Notes: generated by a model not told the origin, from the sequence alone. Positions 1 to 5,639 are shown, counted from the stretch's first letter. The stretch is DNA of 6,475 bases from Hyphomicrobiales bacterium (GCA_015655535.1 JAATEW010000172.1:1-6475); one strand, 5' to 3'. Made by a program: numbers and translations.

Positions 1-330
1 CGGACGATGTGGTCGCGCCGCGCCCAGGAATATGAAGCCAAGATCAATTCCGGCGATCTCATCGCGATTGCCGAGGTCGTGCGCGATCTCTATCGCTCCG
101 ATGCGCAGCCGGAACAATCTTATTCGGAACGCCAGCTCTATGAGGCGGCGCTCGATCGTCTCTCGCGCGAAGTCGGAACCGTTCAGAAATTGACCGAGAC
201 CGAAGCGCTGAAACTGATCGAAACCCAGCTTCAGAAGGGTCCGCGCCGCAGCAAGGCTGAGGAAGCGGATGTCGAAACCGAAGCCGAGGGTCCTGAAGCC
301 GAAGAAGGCGAGATCGAGGAAGCGGCATAA
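1..330 (+). CDS. carD: CarD family transcriptional regulator, 3' end (5' end outside window)
   Basis: CarD/CdnL proteins bind RNA polymerase beta through an N-terminal domain and stabilise the open promoter complex. The reading frame is open from base 1, and only the C-terminal helical DNA-contacting domain is visible, starting at RTMWSRRAQEYEAKINSGD and continuing through the family-typical EVVRDLYRSDAQPEQSYSER and LYEAALDRLSREV. The ATG at base 7 is internal, because conserved family sequence continues upstream of it, so the true start lies off the window. The protein ends in a very acidic, low-complexity tail rich in Glu and Ala (about the last 30 residues), which I see as a disordered extension. 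It converges with rpoH, and the two share the hairpin at 355-391. Identification is from recognised family sequence. Its regulation cannot be seen here. Confidence 0.93.
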   Translation, partial: RTMWSRRAQEYEAKINSGDLIAIAEVVRDLYRSDAQPEQSYSERQLYEAALDRLSREVGTVQKLTETEALKLIETQLQKGPRRSKAEEADVETEAEGPEAEEGEIEEAA

Positions 331-354
331 GCGCACGGTAAAATTTCAAATCGT

Positions 355-391
355 AAAAAAGGCGGCCCCGAACGGGCCGCCTTTTTCTTTT
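355..391. terminator. Bidirectional Rho-independent terminator between carD and rpoH
   Basis: A perfect 8-bp GC stem, GGCGGCCC (361-368) with GGGCCGCC (374-381), has a 5-base loop. It is preceded by six A (355-360) and followed by TTTTTCTTTT (382-391). The A tract becomes a U tract on the minus-strand transcript, so the hairpin can end both carD, which stops at 330, and rpoH, which stops at 413. Confidence 0.93.
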
Positions 392-412
392 AACCAGTCC
401 GCTGGCGAAGAC

Positions 413-1294
413 TCATATCATCGCGCCGGCCGCGTCTTCGGGATGCCGCTGCAGCAGGTAGCGCCGCAATTTCTCGATAGCTCGGCTTTCGATCTGCCGG
501 ACGCGTTCTTTTGAAATGCCGAGACGCGCGCCAAGGGCTTCCAGCGTCGTTGCCTCTTCGCCGAGACGCCTCTCGCGGACGATGCTGAGTTCGCGTTCGG
601 TCAGGCTTTTCAGGGCATCTTCGAGCCAATCGGTCCGGCGGTGGGTATCGATCGAACTGCTCACCAATTCGTCGGGAAGAGGCTTGTCGTCGACAAGAAA
701 ATCCACCCGTTCCGCCGGCATCGACGGGTCGCTTTCAGCGACTGTGGCATTCAGCGAAATATCAGGGCCGGACAACCGCATGTCCATCATCTCGACATCG
801 GCGCGATTGACGCCCAAGGTCTGCGCAATGTCTTCATAGATGATCGCGTTGCTCGACTCGCCGCGCTGGGCCAATTTCGCGCGCAAGCGCCGCAGATTGA
901 AGAACAGACTTTTTTGCGCGGAACTCGTACCGCCGCGAACGATTGACCAATTGCGCAGGACATAGTCCTGAATGGCCGCGCGAATCCACCATGTCGCATA
1001 AGTGGAAAAACGCACGTCGCGTTCGGGTTCGAACCGCATCGCCGCTTCCAGGAGGCCAATATGGCCTTCTTGAATGAGATCCGCGATTGGCAAGCCATAA
1101 TGTCTGAACTTGACCGCGAGCGCGATCACGAGCCGCATATGGGCTTGGGCAAGCTGATGCATCGCACCGACATTGCCTTCGTCTTTCCAACGCCTGGCGA
1201 GAACTTGTTCTTCGTCGCGCGCGAGAAAAGGAGCAGCCATGGCCGTCCGTATGAACTGGCGGCCGACGCCTGAAAGTTGAACCATTGCGTTCAA
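413..1294 (-). CDS. rpoH: RNA polymerase sigma-32 factor RpoH (heat-shock/stress sigma)
   Basis: This sigma factor directs RNA polymerase to heat-shock and oxidative-stress promoters. In the 293-residue product, sigma region 2 spans about residues 48-120 (AHMRLVIALAVKFRHYGLP, LIQEGHIGLLEAAMRF, RFSTYATWWIRAAIQDYVLRNWS). The RpoH box QKSLFFNLR is at 127-135, and the region 4.2 helix-turn-helix (LEALGARLGISKERVRQIESRAIEKLR) is at about 251-277. Length and order match full-length RpoH. The start is not certain. TTG at 1294 lies 9 bases after a GGAGG, whereas ATG at 1285 (Met4) lies 18 bases away, so spacing favours TTG. Both codons and the SD lie inside hairpins (see 1282-1331). The position beside carD and an EcfG-type promoter resembles the rpoH2-type paralogue of rhizobia, but paralogue assignment is inference. 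It ends convergently with carD at a shared terminator. Confidence 0.96.
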   Translation of the reverse strand: MNAMVQLSGVGRQFIRTAMAAPFLARDEEQVLARRWKDEGNVGAMHQLAQAHMRLVIALAVKFRHYGLPIADLIQEGHIGLLEAAMRFEPERDVRFSTYATWWIRAAIQDYVLRNWSIVRGGTSSAQKSLFFNLRRLRAKLAQRGESSNAIIYEDIAQTLGVNRADVEMMDMRLSGPDISLNATVAESDPSMPAERVDFLVDDKPLPDELVSSSIDTHRRTDWLEDALKSLTERELSIVRERRLGEEATTLEALGARLGISKERVRQIESRAIEKLRRYLLQRHPEDAAGAMI

Positions 1295-1331
1295 TGGACC
1301 GGCCCTCCGTGCAAAGCGGCACGGAAGGCCG
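1282..1331 (-). promoter_or_regulatory. Hairpins covering the rpoH Shine-Dalgarno and start codons (possible translational switch)
   Basis: In the rpoH mRNA, CGGCCUUCCGUGC (1331-1319) pairs with GCACGGAGGGCCG (1312-1300) over 13 bp, with one G-U wobble and a 6-base loop. The 3' arm contains the GGAGGG Shine-Dalgarno. Immediately downstream, CCAUUG (1297-1292) pairs with CAAUGG (1287-1282) around an AACG loop; this stem includes both the TTG (1294) and ATG (1285) start candidates. The pairing is read directly from the sequence. A role as an RNA thermometer or sRNA target is inference. The stem is GC-rich and does not show a clear ROSE or fourU motif. Confidence 0.55.
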
Positions 1332-1387
1332 AGATAAACTTCACAGGATCGTGATGACTGTTCTCTGATATTCGTGAGGGCTCGAAG

Positions 1388-1406
1388 TGACCGCGGTCAA
1401 AAAAAA
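1388..1406. other. 12-bp perfect palindrome with adjoining A tract in the rpoH upstream region
   Basis: TGACCGCGGTCA (1388-1399) is a perfect palindrome, and A runs from 1399 to 1406. It lies between the putative EcfG promoter and the rpoH start, so it would be within the leader RNA. It may be an operator for a dimeric regulator or a small RNA stem after a U tract. No family could be assigned. Confidence 0.3.
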
Positions 1407-1470
1407 TGCTTGCGAACCAGCGCATTAGAAACCTCTGCAAAAGTCGAGGCCCCCAACCCCGCACCCCCTA

Positions 1471-1496
1471 AACGGTTCACATATGCAGCTGGTTCC
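1471..1496 (-). promoter_or_regulatory. Putative EcfG (general stress sigma) promoter for rpoH
   Basis: Reading the minus strand, GGAAC (1496-1492) is followed by a 17-base spacer and CGTT (1474-1471). This is an exact match to the GGAAC-N16-17-CGTT consensus of alphaproteobacterial EcfG/RpoE2 sigma factors. It lies after the end of the M48 gene and points at rpoH, implying a leader of roughly 165-170 bases. rpoH2-type genes are known EcfG/RpoE2 targets in rhizobia, which supports the call. Use in this organism is inferred. Confidence 0.72.
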
Positions 1497-1557
1497 CGAC
1501 GGTAGCAGGTCTTTTCATCAGAAAAGTTTTACCGCGCCTGTCATTTAGTTAGCACAT

Positions 1558-3072
1558 TCATTCCGTTACGATTTTATACGTTTCGCCGCTTCGCAAAGAC
1601 CCGTTGCGTTCGATACCATTCAGCAACAGAAAATAATCGAGCGGCCGATCCGGTACGACCATCCGCGAAGCCAAAGTTTCCACGCTGTCGCCATCCTTCG
1701 CCACGATCATCGTCAGCCGCAGCGGATGAACGGCGCTTGCCTCGTCCGGCGCAATCCGCCGGAATGAATTGATCAAAGCCTGAAATCGCGCTTCCGCGTC
1801 ATCGTTCAAACTCCGCACTGCGAAGATCAGCCGATAGACTTCGCTTGGATCGAAACGAATCACGGCCAGCAGAAAATTCCATTCGCCTGCCCGCGCGGTC
1901 GCGGTCGCGGCCTTCATCGTATTGATCTCGGTCGACGCGACCGAACTTTGAATCAATCCATCGACCCAGCCGGACGCAATATAGGATTCAAGCGAGGTCG
2001 ATTGCGCCAGGTGAATGCTGTCGAGACGCAGAGCTTCATTGCCGCCGCCTTTCACGCCGAGGATGGCCTGCGCGGAATTTTCAAGCACGAATCCATCCGG
2101 CGCGACGAAAGTAAAACCCAAGCGCGGATGAACAAAGCGTCGGCCGCGAATGGACCCTTCCGACGGATCGTCGCCAAACAGCAAGCCATCGATGGCGGCG
2201 AGATAACCGGCGCGATCCGCGGTGCCTATCCCCGGCGCACCGATCTGCCGCGCGACAATGGTTGCTTGCGCCACGCGTTCCGGAGTCGAGGGATGGGTTG
2301 CGAGAAGATCGGGCTTGTCTGCGTTCGACTGCCCGACAAGCGAGGCGCGAAACGTGCTCCACCGGCCAAGCGAAACGAGGAAGCGCGTTGCGCCGTAAGG
2401 ATCGAAACCCGCCCGCGCCATGTCCTTGATGCCGATCTCGTCTGCGTCAAGTTCCTGCTGGCGCGAAAAGCTTGCGAAAGATTGCTTGGCCGAGGCCTCG
2501 ACCTCCTCGCCTTTCTGCCGGCTTTGAATGACGCTCGCCGCCTGACTGATGACGGCGGCGCGCTTTTCCTGCTCGGCGCGCTGCATGGCGTGGCGCGCGG
2601 TAATATGCGCGATTTCATGCGCCATGACGGCCGCGATTTCCGACGCATCATTGGCAAGCGCGAGGAGCCCGCGCGTCGCATAAAGATTGTTCGGCGGAAG
2701 CGCGAAGGCGTTCACCACCGGCGAGTTCAAGATCGTGACTCTATAGGGTTCGCTTGGACGATCGCCGGCATTGGCAAGTTTGACCAGAATGTCGTTCAGA
2801 TAGCGTTCGGCCTTCGCATCGTGATATTCGCCGCCAAACAGCGAGACCATGCGCTTATGTTCGGCATTCGCGGCATCGATCCCGACGGTCTTGGGCGCCG
2901 CCGCGGGAATATCGACGGGCGCGGGCTTGGTACCCTGGACTTCGATCGACGAACAATCGGCGAGAAACAGCGCGGCGACAGGCACGAGCACCAGGCCCGC
3001 GACAGGCCATAGTCGGAGCCTCGGGTGTTCCTGCCGCCCTTGTCTCAGGCCAGACCGTTTCGAGAACCTCAT
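1558..3072 (-). CDS. M48 family metalloprotease, predicted lipoprotein, with LysM-like C terminus
   Basis: This is a predicted zinc metalloprotease of the periplasmic M48 group (BepA/LoiP-like), which degrades or helps assemble envelope proteins. In 504 residues, a basic N terminus and hydrophobic stretch (about 23-37) lead to LADC at 37-40, a plausible lipobox, although Asp before the Cys is atypical. The catalytic motif HEIAH is at 152-156 (zinc His152 and His156, catalytic Glu153), the third ligand is probably Glu207 in ELDAD, and the downstream HPSTPER (260-266) is family-typical. Residues about 315-440 form a second, less defined domain, and about 452-503 resemble LysM (DGDSVETLASRM, LNGIERNGSLRSGETYKIV), suggesting wall contact. 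ATG at 3072 retains the signal sequence and has AAGGG just upstream with a short 4-base spacer. It begins 13 bases after the SNase-like frame ends, so co-transcription is likely. I see no clear terminator behind it. Confidence 0.9.
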   Translation of the reverse strand: MRFSKRSGLRQGRQEHPRLRLWPVAGLVLVPVAALFLADCSSIEVQGTKPAPVDIPAAAPKTVGIDAANAEHKRMVSLFGGEYHDAKAERYLNDILVKLANAGDRPSEPYRVTILNSPVVNAFALPPNNLYATRGLLALANDASEIAAVMAHEIAHITARHAMQRAEQEKRAAVISQAASVIQSRQKGEEVEASAKQSFASFSRQQELDADEIGIKDMARAGFDPYGATRFLVSLGRWSTFRASLVGQSNADKPDLLATHPSTPERVAQATIVARQIGAPGIGTADRAGYLAAIDGLLFGDDPSEGSIRGRRFVHPRLGFTFVAPDGFVLENSAQAILGVKGGGNEALRLDSIHLAQSTSLESYIASGWVDGLIQSSVASTEINTMKAATATARAGEWNFLLAVIRFDPSEVYRLIFAVRSLNDDAEARFQALINSFRRIAPDEASAVHPLRLTMIVAKDGDSVETLASRMVVPDRPLDYFLLLNGIERNGSLRSGETYKIVTE

Positions 3073-3085
3073 TCAACCCTTCGAT

Positions 3086-3442
3086 CTATGGCTGCGCCAT
3101 CGCAGGGGCATTCTGCACCGGCTTTGCGGCTTCACCGGGACCGTTCGCGATCAATTCGACTTCGCTTGGAGCGGCCACTTCGATTTCCGGACCGAAACGC
3201 GTTTCAAGCAGTCCCCGCACGCGTAGGGTTTGCCCGATCAGCTCATGAAAATGAAGCCCGGCCGCCTCAAATATCTTGACGTTGCGTTGCAGGACCGTGA
3301 CCGCCAAAAGATCCCGCCGGTGCGGCCCGAAGAAAAGCGTGGTCCGGCCTGAACTGTCGCGAACCTCGGTGATGCGGCCTTCGGCCAGAACGAGGCTTCC
3401 GGCGTGTTCGGTGAAGGCCGCGGCGTCCGTTGCCGCTATGAT
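3086..3442 (-). pseudogene. C-terminal part of the SNase-like gene, cut off by an in-frame amber codon
   Basis: Immediately after the TAG at 3445-3443 the same frame stays open for 118 codons to the TAG at 3088-3086. It encodes sequence such as VLAEGRITEVRDSSGRTTLFF and IFEAAGLHFHELIGQTLRVRG. That pattern (a 'VEGRV...R(T)YLNFG' strand region, then an 'AAGLDLxxLxGxxIRVRG' segment) is what I recall of the C-terminal domain that follows the nuclease domain in rhizobial thermonuclease-family proteins of about 290-300 residues. Without the amber codon the protein would be about 304 residues from the GTG at 4000. The first start-like codons after the stop are rare ones (such as TTG at 3307) with no evident ribosome site. 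I therefore read this as the detached 3' part of one gene, expressed only by readthrough or not at all. A sequencing error at 3443-3445 would also explain it. Confidence 0.6.
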
Positions 3443-4000
3443 CTAGTAATAAGGATCACTCCAAAGTCCGAGCACGGCGGCGCGGGCGGCTTTTTCTGCC
3501 TTCAAAAGCCGCTTTTCACAGGGGTTTTTGTATTGATCCGGAGCGACTCGCGCGAAGCCCTGCTGAACCAGGCTTTCTGCGGCCGAAGACAGATTTGCGT
3601 CACCAGATACCGGCGAGGCGAAAACAAGCGCCGCGATACGGCCCCAACGGTCCGGCCGCGCATCGAGCGCCTGATAGGAAATGTCCCGGCTTTCGAGCCA
3701 GGCCGCCAGCCAGTCCCGTGCGCGCATGCCAAGATCCGGATCGTTCGGGGTAGGCCCGGCCGCCTCGACCCCGGCGATCCGAAGGACACGGCCATCGGCC
3801 AGCGTCAATTCCAATCTTTCGTCGATGGCGGCGACGCCCGCATGGCTTGCGCCTTTCAGCGCGCAGGCCTCATTGGCCCCGTTTTCTTTCGCGAATGCGC
3901 CAGGCGCCAGGCTTTGAACGATGAAAAAAACGGCAAGCCCGGCACGTGCTGCAAAGCCTAGAATGATTTTTTCGAGCCCTTTGCGGGCTTGCGCATCCAC
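3443..4000 (-). CDS. Secreted staphylococcal-nuclease-like (SNase/TNase) protein, probably truncated
   Basis: From the GTG at 4000 the product is 185 residues. It has a signal peptide (basic VDAQARKGLEK, hydrophobic core about 12-31, AFA cleavage at 35-37), then an OB-fold SNase domain at about 54-182 (ELTLADGRVLRIAGVEAAG, ARPDRWGRIAALVF, LVQQGFARV, LLKAEKAARAAVLGLW). Relative to staphylococcal nuclease, the two active arginines appear kept (R74 and R121), but the general base Glu43 position is Gly82 (VEAAG in place of VDTPE). Catalysis is therefore doubtful; binding is an alternative. The frame runs upstream to a TTG at 4096, but that extension looks non-coding and would hide the signal peptide, so GTG is preferred, with only a weak ribosome site (GGCGAG). 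The protein stops at a TAG after DPYY while homologous sequence continues beyond. It is followed by the M48 gene and likely forms an operon with it. Confidence 0.75.
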   Translation of the reverse strand: MDAQARKGLEKIILGFAARAGLAVFFIVQSLAPGAFAKENGANEACALKGASHAGVAAIDERLELTLADGRVLRIAGVEAAGPTPNDPDLGMRARDWLAAWLESRDISYQALDARPDRWGRIAALVFASPVSGDANLSSAAESLVQQGFARVAPDQYKNPCEKRLLKAEKAARAAVLGLWSDPYY

Positions 4001-4155
4001 TTGATTCTCGCCAATTTCCAAGTCGCCGTCATGGCTCCCGCCGGGAAGACGATCGGCGGTTTGGAGTTTGCGCCGCGGCGCAGCGGGGTGCAACAACAGG
4101 CGATCCTATCGGCTGCGACGTTAAGGTCCCGGTCTGGCCAGAGGCCGGTAGAAAT

Positions 4156-4184
4156 GTTAAAAATTGAAGTCAGGAATTTGTCAT
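4156..4184 (-). promoter_or_regulatory. Candidate sigma-70 promoter for the SNase-like/M48 unit
   Basis: On the minus strand ATGACA (4184-4179, one mismatch to TTGACA) is followed after 17 bases by TTTAAC (4161-4156, four of six to TATAAT). A start near 4149 would give a leader of about 150 bases to the GTG at 4000. The spacing is good but the -10 is weak, so this is a candidate only. Confidence 0.35.
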
Positions 4185-4207
4185 AGGTCCTTCATCTCTT
4201 CGATCAT
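4178..4207 (+). promoter_or_regulatory. Candidate sigma-70 promoter for tRNA-Arg
   Basis: TTGTCA (4178-4183, one mismatch to TTGACA) and GATCAT (4202-4207, four of six) are separated by 18 bases. Transcription would begin near 4214, about 30 bases before the tRNA. The -35 hexamer overlaps that of the divergent candidate promoter on the other strand. Confidence 0.35.
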
Positions 4208-4244
4208 AGATGGCTTTGGCAAAACTGTTTCTCGCGCGTGGAAT

Positions 4245-4321
<77 letters not shown>

Positions 4322-4453
4322 AGCCCAGCCGTCAAAGCGATGCTTGATCTGGAACAAGGCCGCGCGCGCCCGAGATAGGTATTGCCAAGCAGAACTGTAC
4401 AGCGGCCGCCAAGGCCGACGGTTTCTCATCGGTTGATCACTTTGGAGGGTTCC

Positions 4454-5104
4454 ATGTCGGACGATCATCATCTGCAACAGGCCGTTCTTGCGGAATTGAA
4501 TTGGGAGCCAAGCGTCAACGCCGCTCATATCGGCGTCGCGGCAAATGCCGGGGTGGTCACCTTGAGCGGCCATGTCGAAAGCTACGCCGAGAAACATGCT
4601 CTCGAAGTCGCCGCCCGCCGCGTGAAGGGCGTCAAGGCCGTGGTGATGGAGATCGACGTGAAGCTTCCGATGGACGTCAAGCGCGGCGACGATGAGATCG
4701 CAGCGGCCGCCGTCGATCGTCTCGGCTGGGATGTGTCGGTACCGCGCGATGCCGTAAAGATCAGCGTCGACAAGGGCTGGGTCACCCTCACCGGCGAAGT
4801 CGATTGGTATTATCAGAAAGAAGCCGCCGAGCAGGATGTACGCCGGTTGTTCGGCGTTGTCGGGGTGTCCAATCAGGTCACGATCAAGCCGCGCGTCAAC
4901 ACCGAGAATCTCAGCGACGACATCATGCACGCGCTGCATCGGTCCTGGTTCTTCGATCCCCGGACGATCAATGTCAGCGCCAATGGCGGAAAGGTTCGGC
5001 TGAGCGGCACTGCGCCGTCCCTGCATGACCGGCAAGTCGCCGCGGCGACCGCTTGGACCGCGGCCGGCGTGACCGATGTCGAAAACGACATCGCGGTCGT
5101 CTAA
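4454..5104 (+). CDS. Triple BON-domain protein
   Basis: The product is 216 residues made almost entirely of three BON domains, at about 3-70 (GVVTLSGHVESYAEKHALEV), 77-147 (GWVTLTGEVDWYYQKEAAE) and 151-216 (GKVRLSGTAPSLHDRQVAA). BON domains are small alpha/beta modules linked to phospholipid or ligand binding and common in osmotically induced proteins such as OsmY. Unlike OsmY there is no signal peptide, so this protein is probably cytoplasmic. Met at 4454 is chosen because GGAGGG (4444-4449) lies just upstream. The open frame extends to a TTG at 4382, but that extension has no ribosome site. The gene lies 132 bases after tRNA-Arg, with no terminator evident between. Proteins of this layout often belong to stress-induced sets, but I see no convincing stress promoter here, and the precise role is unknown. 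Confidence 0.88.
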   Translation: MSDDHHLQQAVLAELNWEPSVNAAHIGVAANAGVVTLSGHVESYAEKHALEVAARRVKGVKAVVMEIDVKLPMDVKRGDDEIAAAAVDRLGWDVSVPRDAVKISVDKGWVTLTGEVDWYYQKEAAEQDVRRLFGVVGVSNQVTIKPRVNTENLSDDIMHALHRSWFFDPRTINVSANGGKVRLSGTAPSLHDRQVAAATAWTAAGVTDVENDIAVV

Positions 5105-5130
5105 AACGACAAAGGCTTCAGAGTTTATAA

Positions 5131-5178
5131 ATCCCGCCGCTCTTGCGCCAGCTTCATGCCGGCAACCAGCGGCGGGAT
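5131..5178 (+). terminator. Inverted repeat downstream of the BON gene, possible terminator or repeat
   Basis: ATCCCGCCGCT (5131-5141) and AGCGGCGGGAT (5168-5178) form a perfect 11-bp stem around 26 bases. It starts 27 bases after the BON stop codon. There is no T tract after it, so intrinsic termination is uncertain; it could protect the mRNA 3' end or be another dispersed palindrome. Confidence 0.4.
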
Positions 5179-5249
5179 CGATAGGTAGTCGGCCGAAACT
5201 GCCTCTTGCCACTTGCATGAAGTTGAGCGAGACGCTTAGTCCGAAGCGC

Positions 5250-5303
5250 TTAGAGCGGGATGAGCAAAAGTGTAAGCGGTTTTGCGCCCGCATCCCGCTC
5301 TAA
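5250..5303. repeat. REP-like palindrome, 13-bp arms
   Basis: TTAGAGCGGGATG (5250-5262) and CATCCCGCTCTAA (5291-5303) are exact inverted repeats. Inside them GCAAAA (5264-5269) and TTTTGC (5280-5285) form a second stem. The layout (AGAGC.GGAT outer arms, GCAAAA/TTTTGC inner arms) resembles dispersed intergenic palindromes I recall from Hyphomicrobiales genomes. Copy number cannot be judged from this window. Confidence 0.65.
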
Positions 5304-5341
5304 CTTATTGAACCGATCACGAACTTATTGAACCGATCACG
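5302..5341. repeat. Exact 20-bp tandem duplication
   Basis: AACTTATTGAACCGATCACG occurs at 5302-5321 and again at 5322-5341 with no mismatch or gap. The unit spans the junction between the two neighbouring palindromes, which suggests a recent slippage or repair duplication inside the composite repeat. Confidence 0.9.
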
Positions 5342-5383
5342 TTTCATGATTTTGGATTGATTCAATCCAAAATCATCGTGATC
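5335..5383. repeat. Long palindrome, 14-bp perfect core stem
   Basis: ATGATTTTGGATTG (5346-5359) and CAATCCAAAATCAT (5363-5376) pair perfectly around a 3-base loop. Outer arms GATCACG (5335-5341) and CGTGATC (5377-5383) add 7 bp, with TTTC (5342-5345) bulged on one side. It abuts the REP-like palindrome and the tandem duplication, so the three look like one composite intergenic repeat of about 134 bases. No transposase is nearby. Confidence 0.65.
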
Positions 5384-5422
5384 TAGCGTGCCGAATGCGC
5401 CGCACCAACGGACCCAAAAGAA

Positions 5423-5635
5423 ATGCCGCAAAGCGCCAAGCCAATGTCTCGCACGCTTGCGATCGAGATCGCAACGAAGACCATGGCCGTCATCAATCCG
5501 GCTAACCGCGGATTGAGGATGGCCGATCTGCTTGAGAAACACGGGTTTCGCCGCGTGCAAGAGCCCGAGCTTGATATCCTCAGCGATCAAGCCAGGCTTG
5601 TGAGCTGGCTGCGCGAAACCTTCAGAGTCGACTGA
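5423..5635 (+). CDS. Possible small hypothetical protein (70 aa)
   Basis: An ATG at 5423 opens a 70-codon frame ending with TGA at 5633-5635, four bases short of the convergent SDR gene. The C-terminal half reads like a soluble helical protein (MADLLEKHGFRRVQEPELD, LVSWLRETFRVD), and many codons end in G or C as in neighbouring genes. I recognise no family. There is no convincing ribosome site before 5423 or before the second Met at 5444. It could be a real short gene, the 3' remnant of a longer gene broken by the repeat insertion upstream, or chance. The opposite-strand frame over the same bases has an implausible composition. Confidence 0.35.
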   Translation: MPQSAKPMSRTLAIEIATKTMAVINPANRGLRMADLLEKHGFRRVQEPELDILSDQARLVSWLRETFRVD

Positions 5636-5639
5636 ACTC

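Noticed and set aside
1366..1400. TTGACC on the minus strand as the -35 of a second rpoH promoter
   Set aside because: The only AT-rich -10-like stretch lies 23 bases away, and the hexamer at 17 bases (TCACGA) is a poor match.
1511..1530. CTTTTC-ATCA-GAAAAG hairpin followed by TTTT as a terminator
   Set aside because: The stem is short and AT-rich, and its T tract lies on the plus-strand side, which does not serve the minus-strand M48 gene; no plus-strand gene ends here.
1948..3012. Long plus-strand frame of 354 codons opposite the M48 gene
   Set aside because: It is antisense to a gene with a full set of M48 motifs, and its translation is rich in Arg and Gly with no family pattern, as expected for a shadow of GC-rich coding DNA.
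4001..4096. Upstream extension of the SNase-like protein to a TTG start at 4096
   Set aside because: The added 32 residues are polar and unpatterned and would place the signal peptide well inside the protein; the GTG at 4000 gives a normal export signal. An AGGA near 4106 leaves some doubt.
4351..4376. GGAAC before the BON gene as the -35 of another EcfG promoter
   Set aside because: The bases 16-17 further on do not form CGTT; the closest is CGAG after 15 bases, so only half of the motif is present.
4382..4453. Upstream extension of the BON gene to a TTG start
   Set aside because: There is no ribosome site before 4382, while GGAGGG sits just before the ATG at 4454; the extension adds no recognisable domain.
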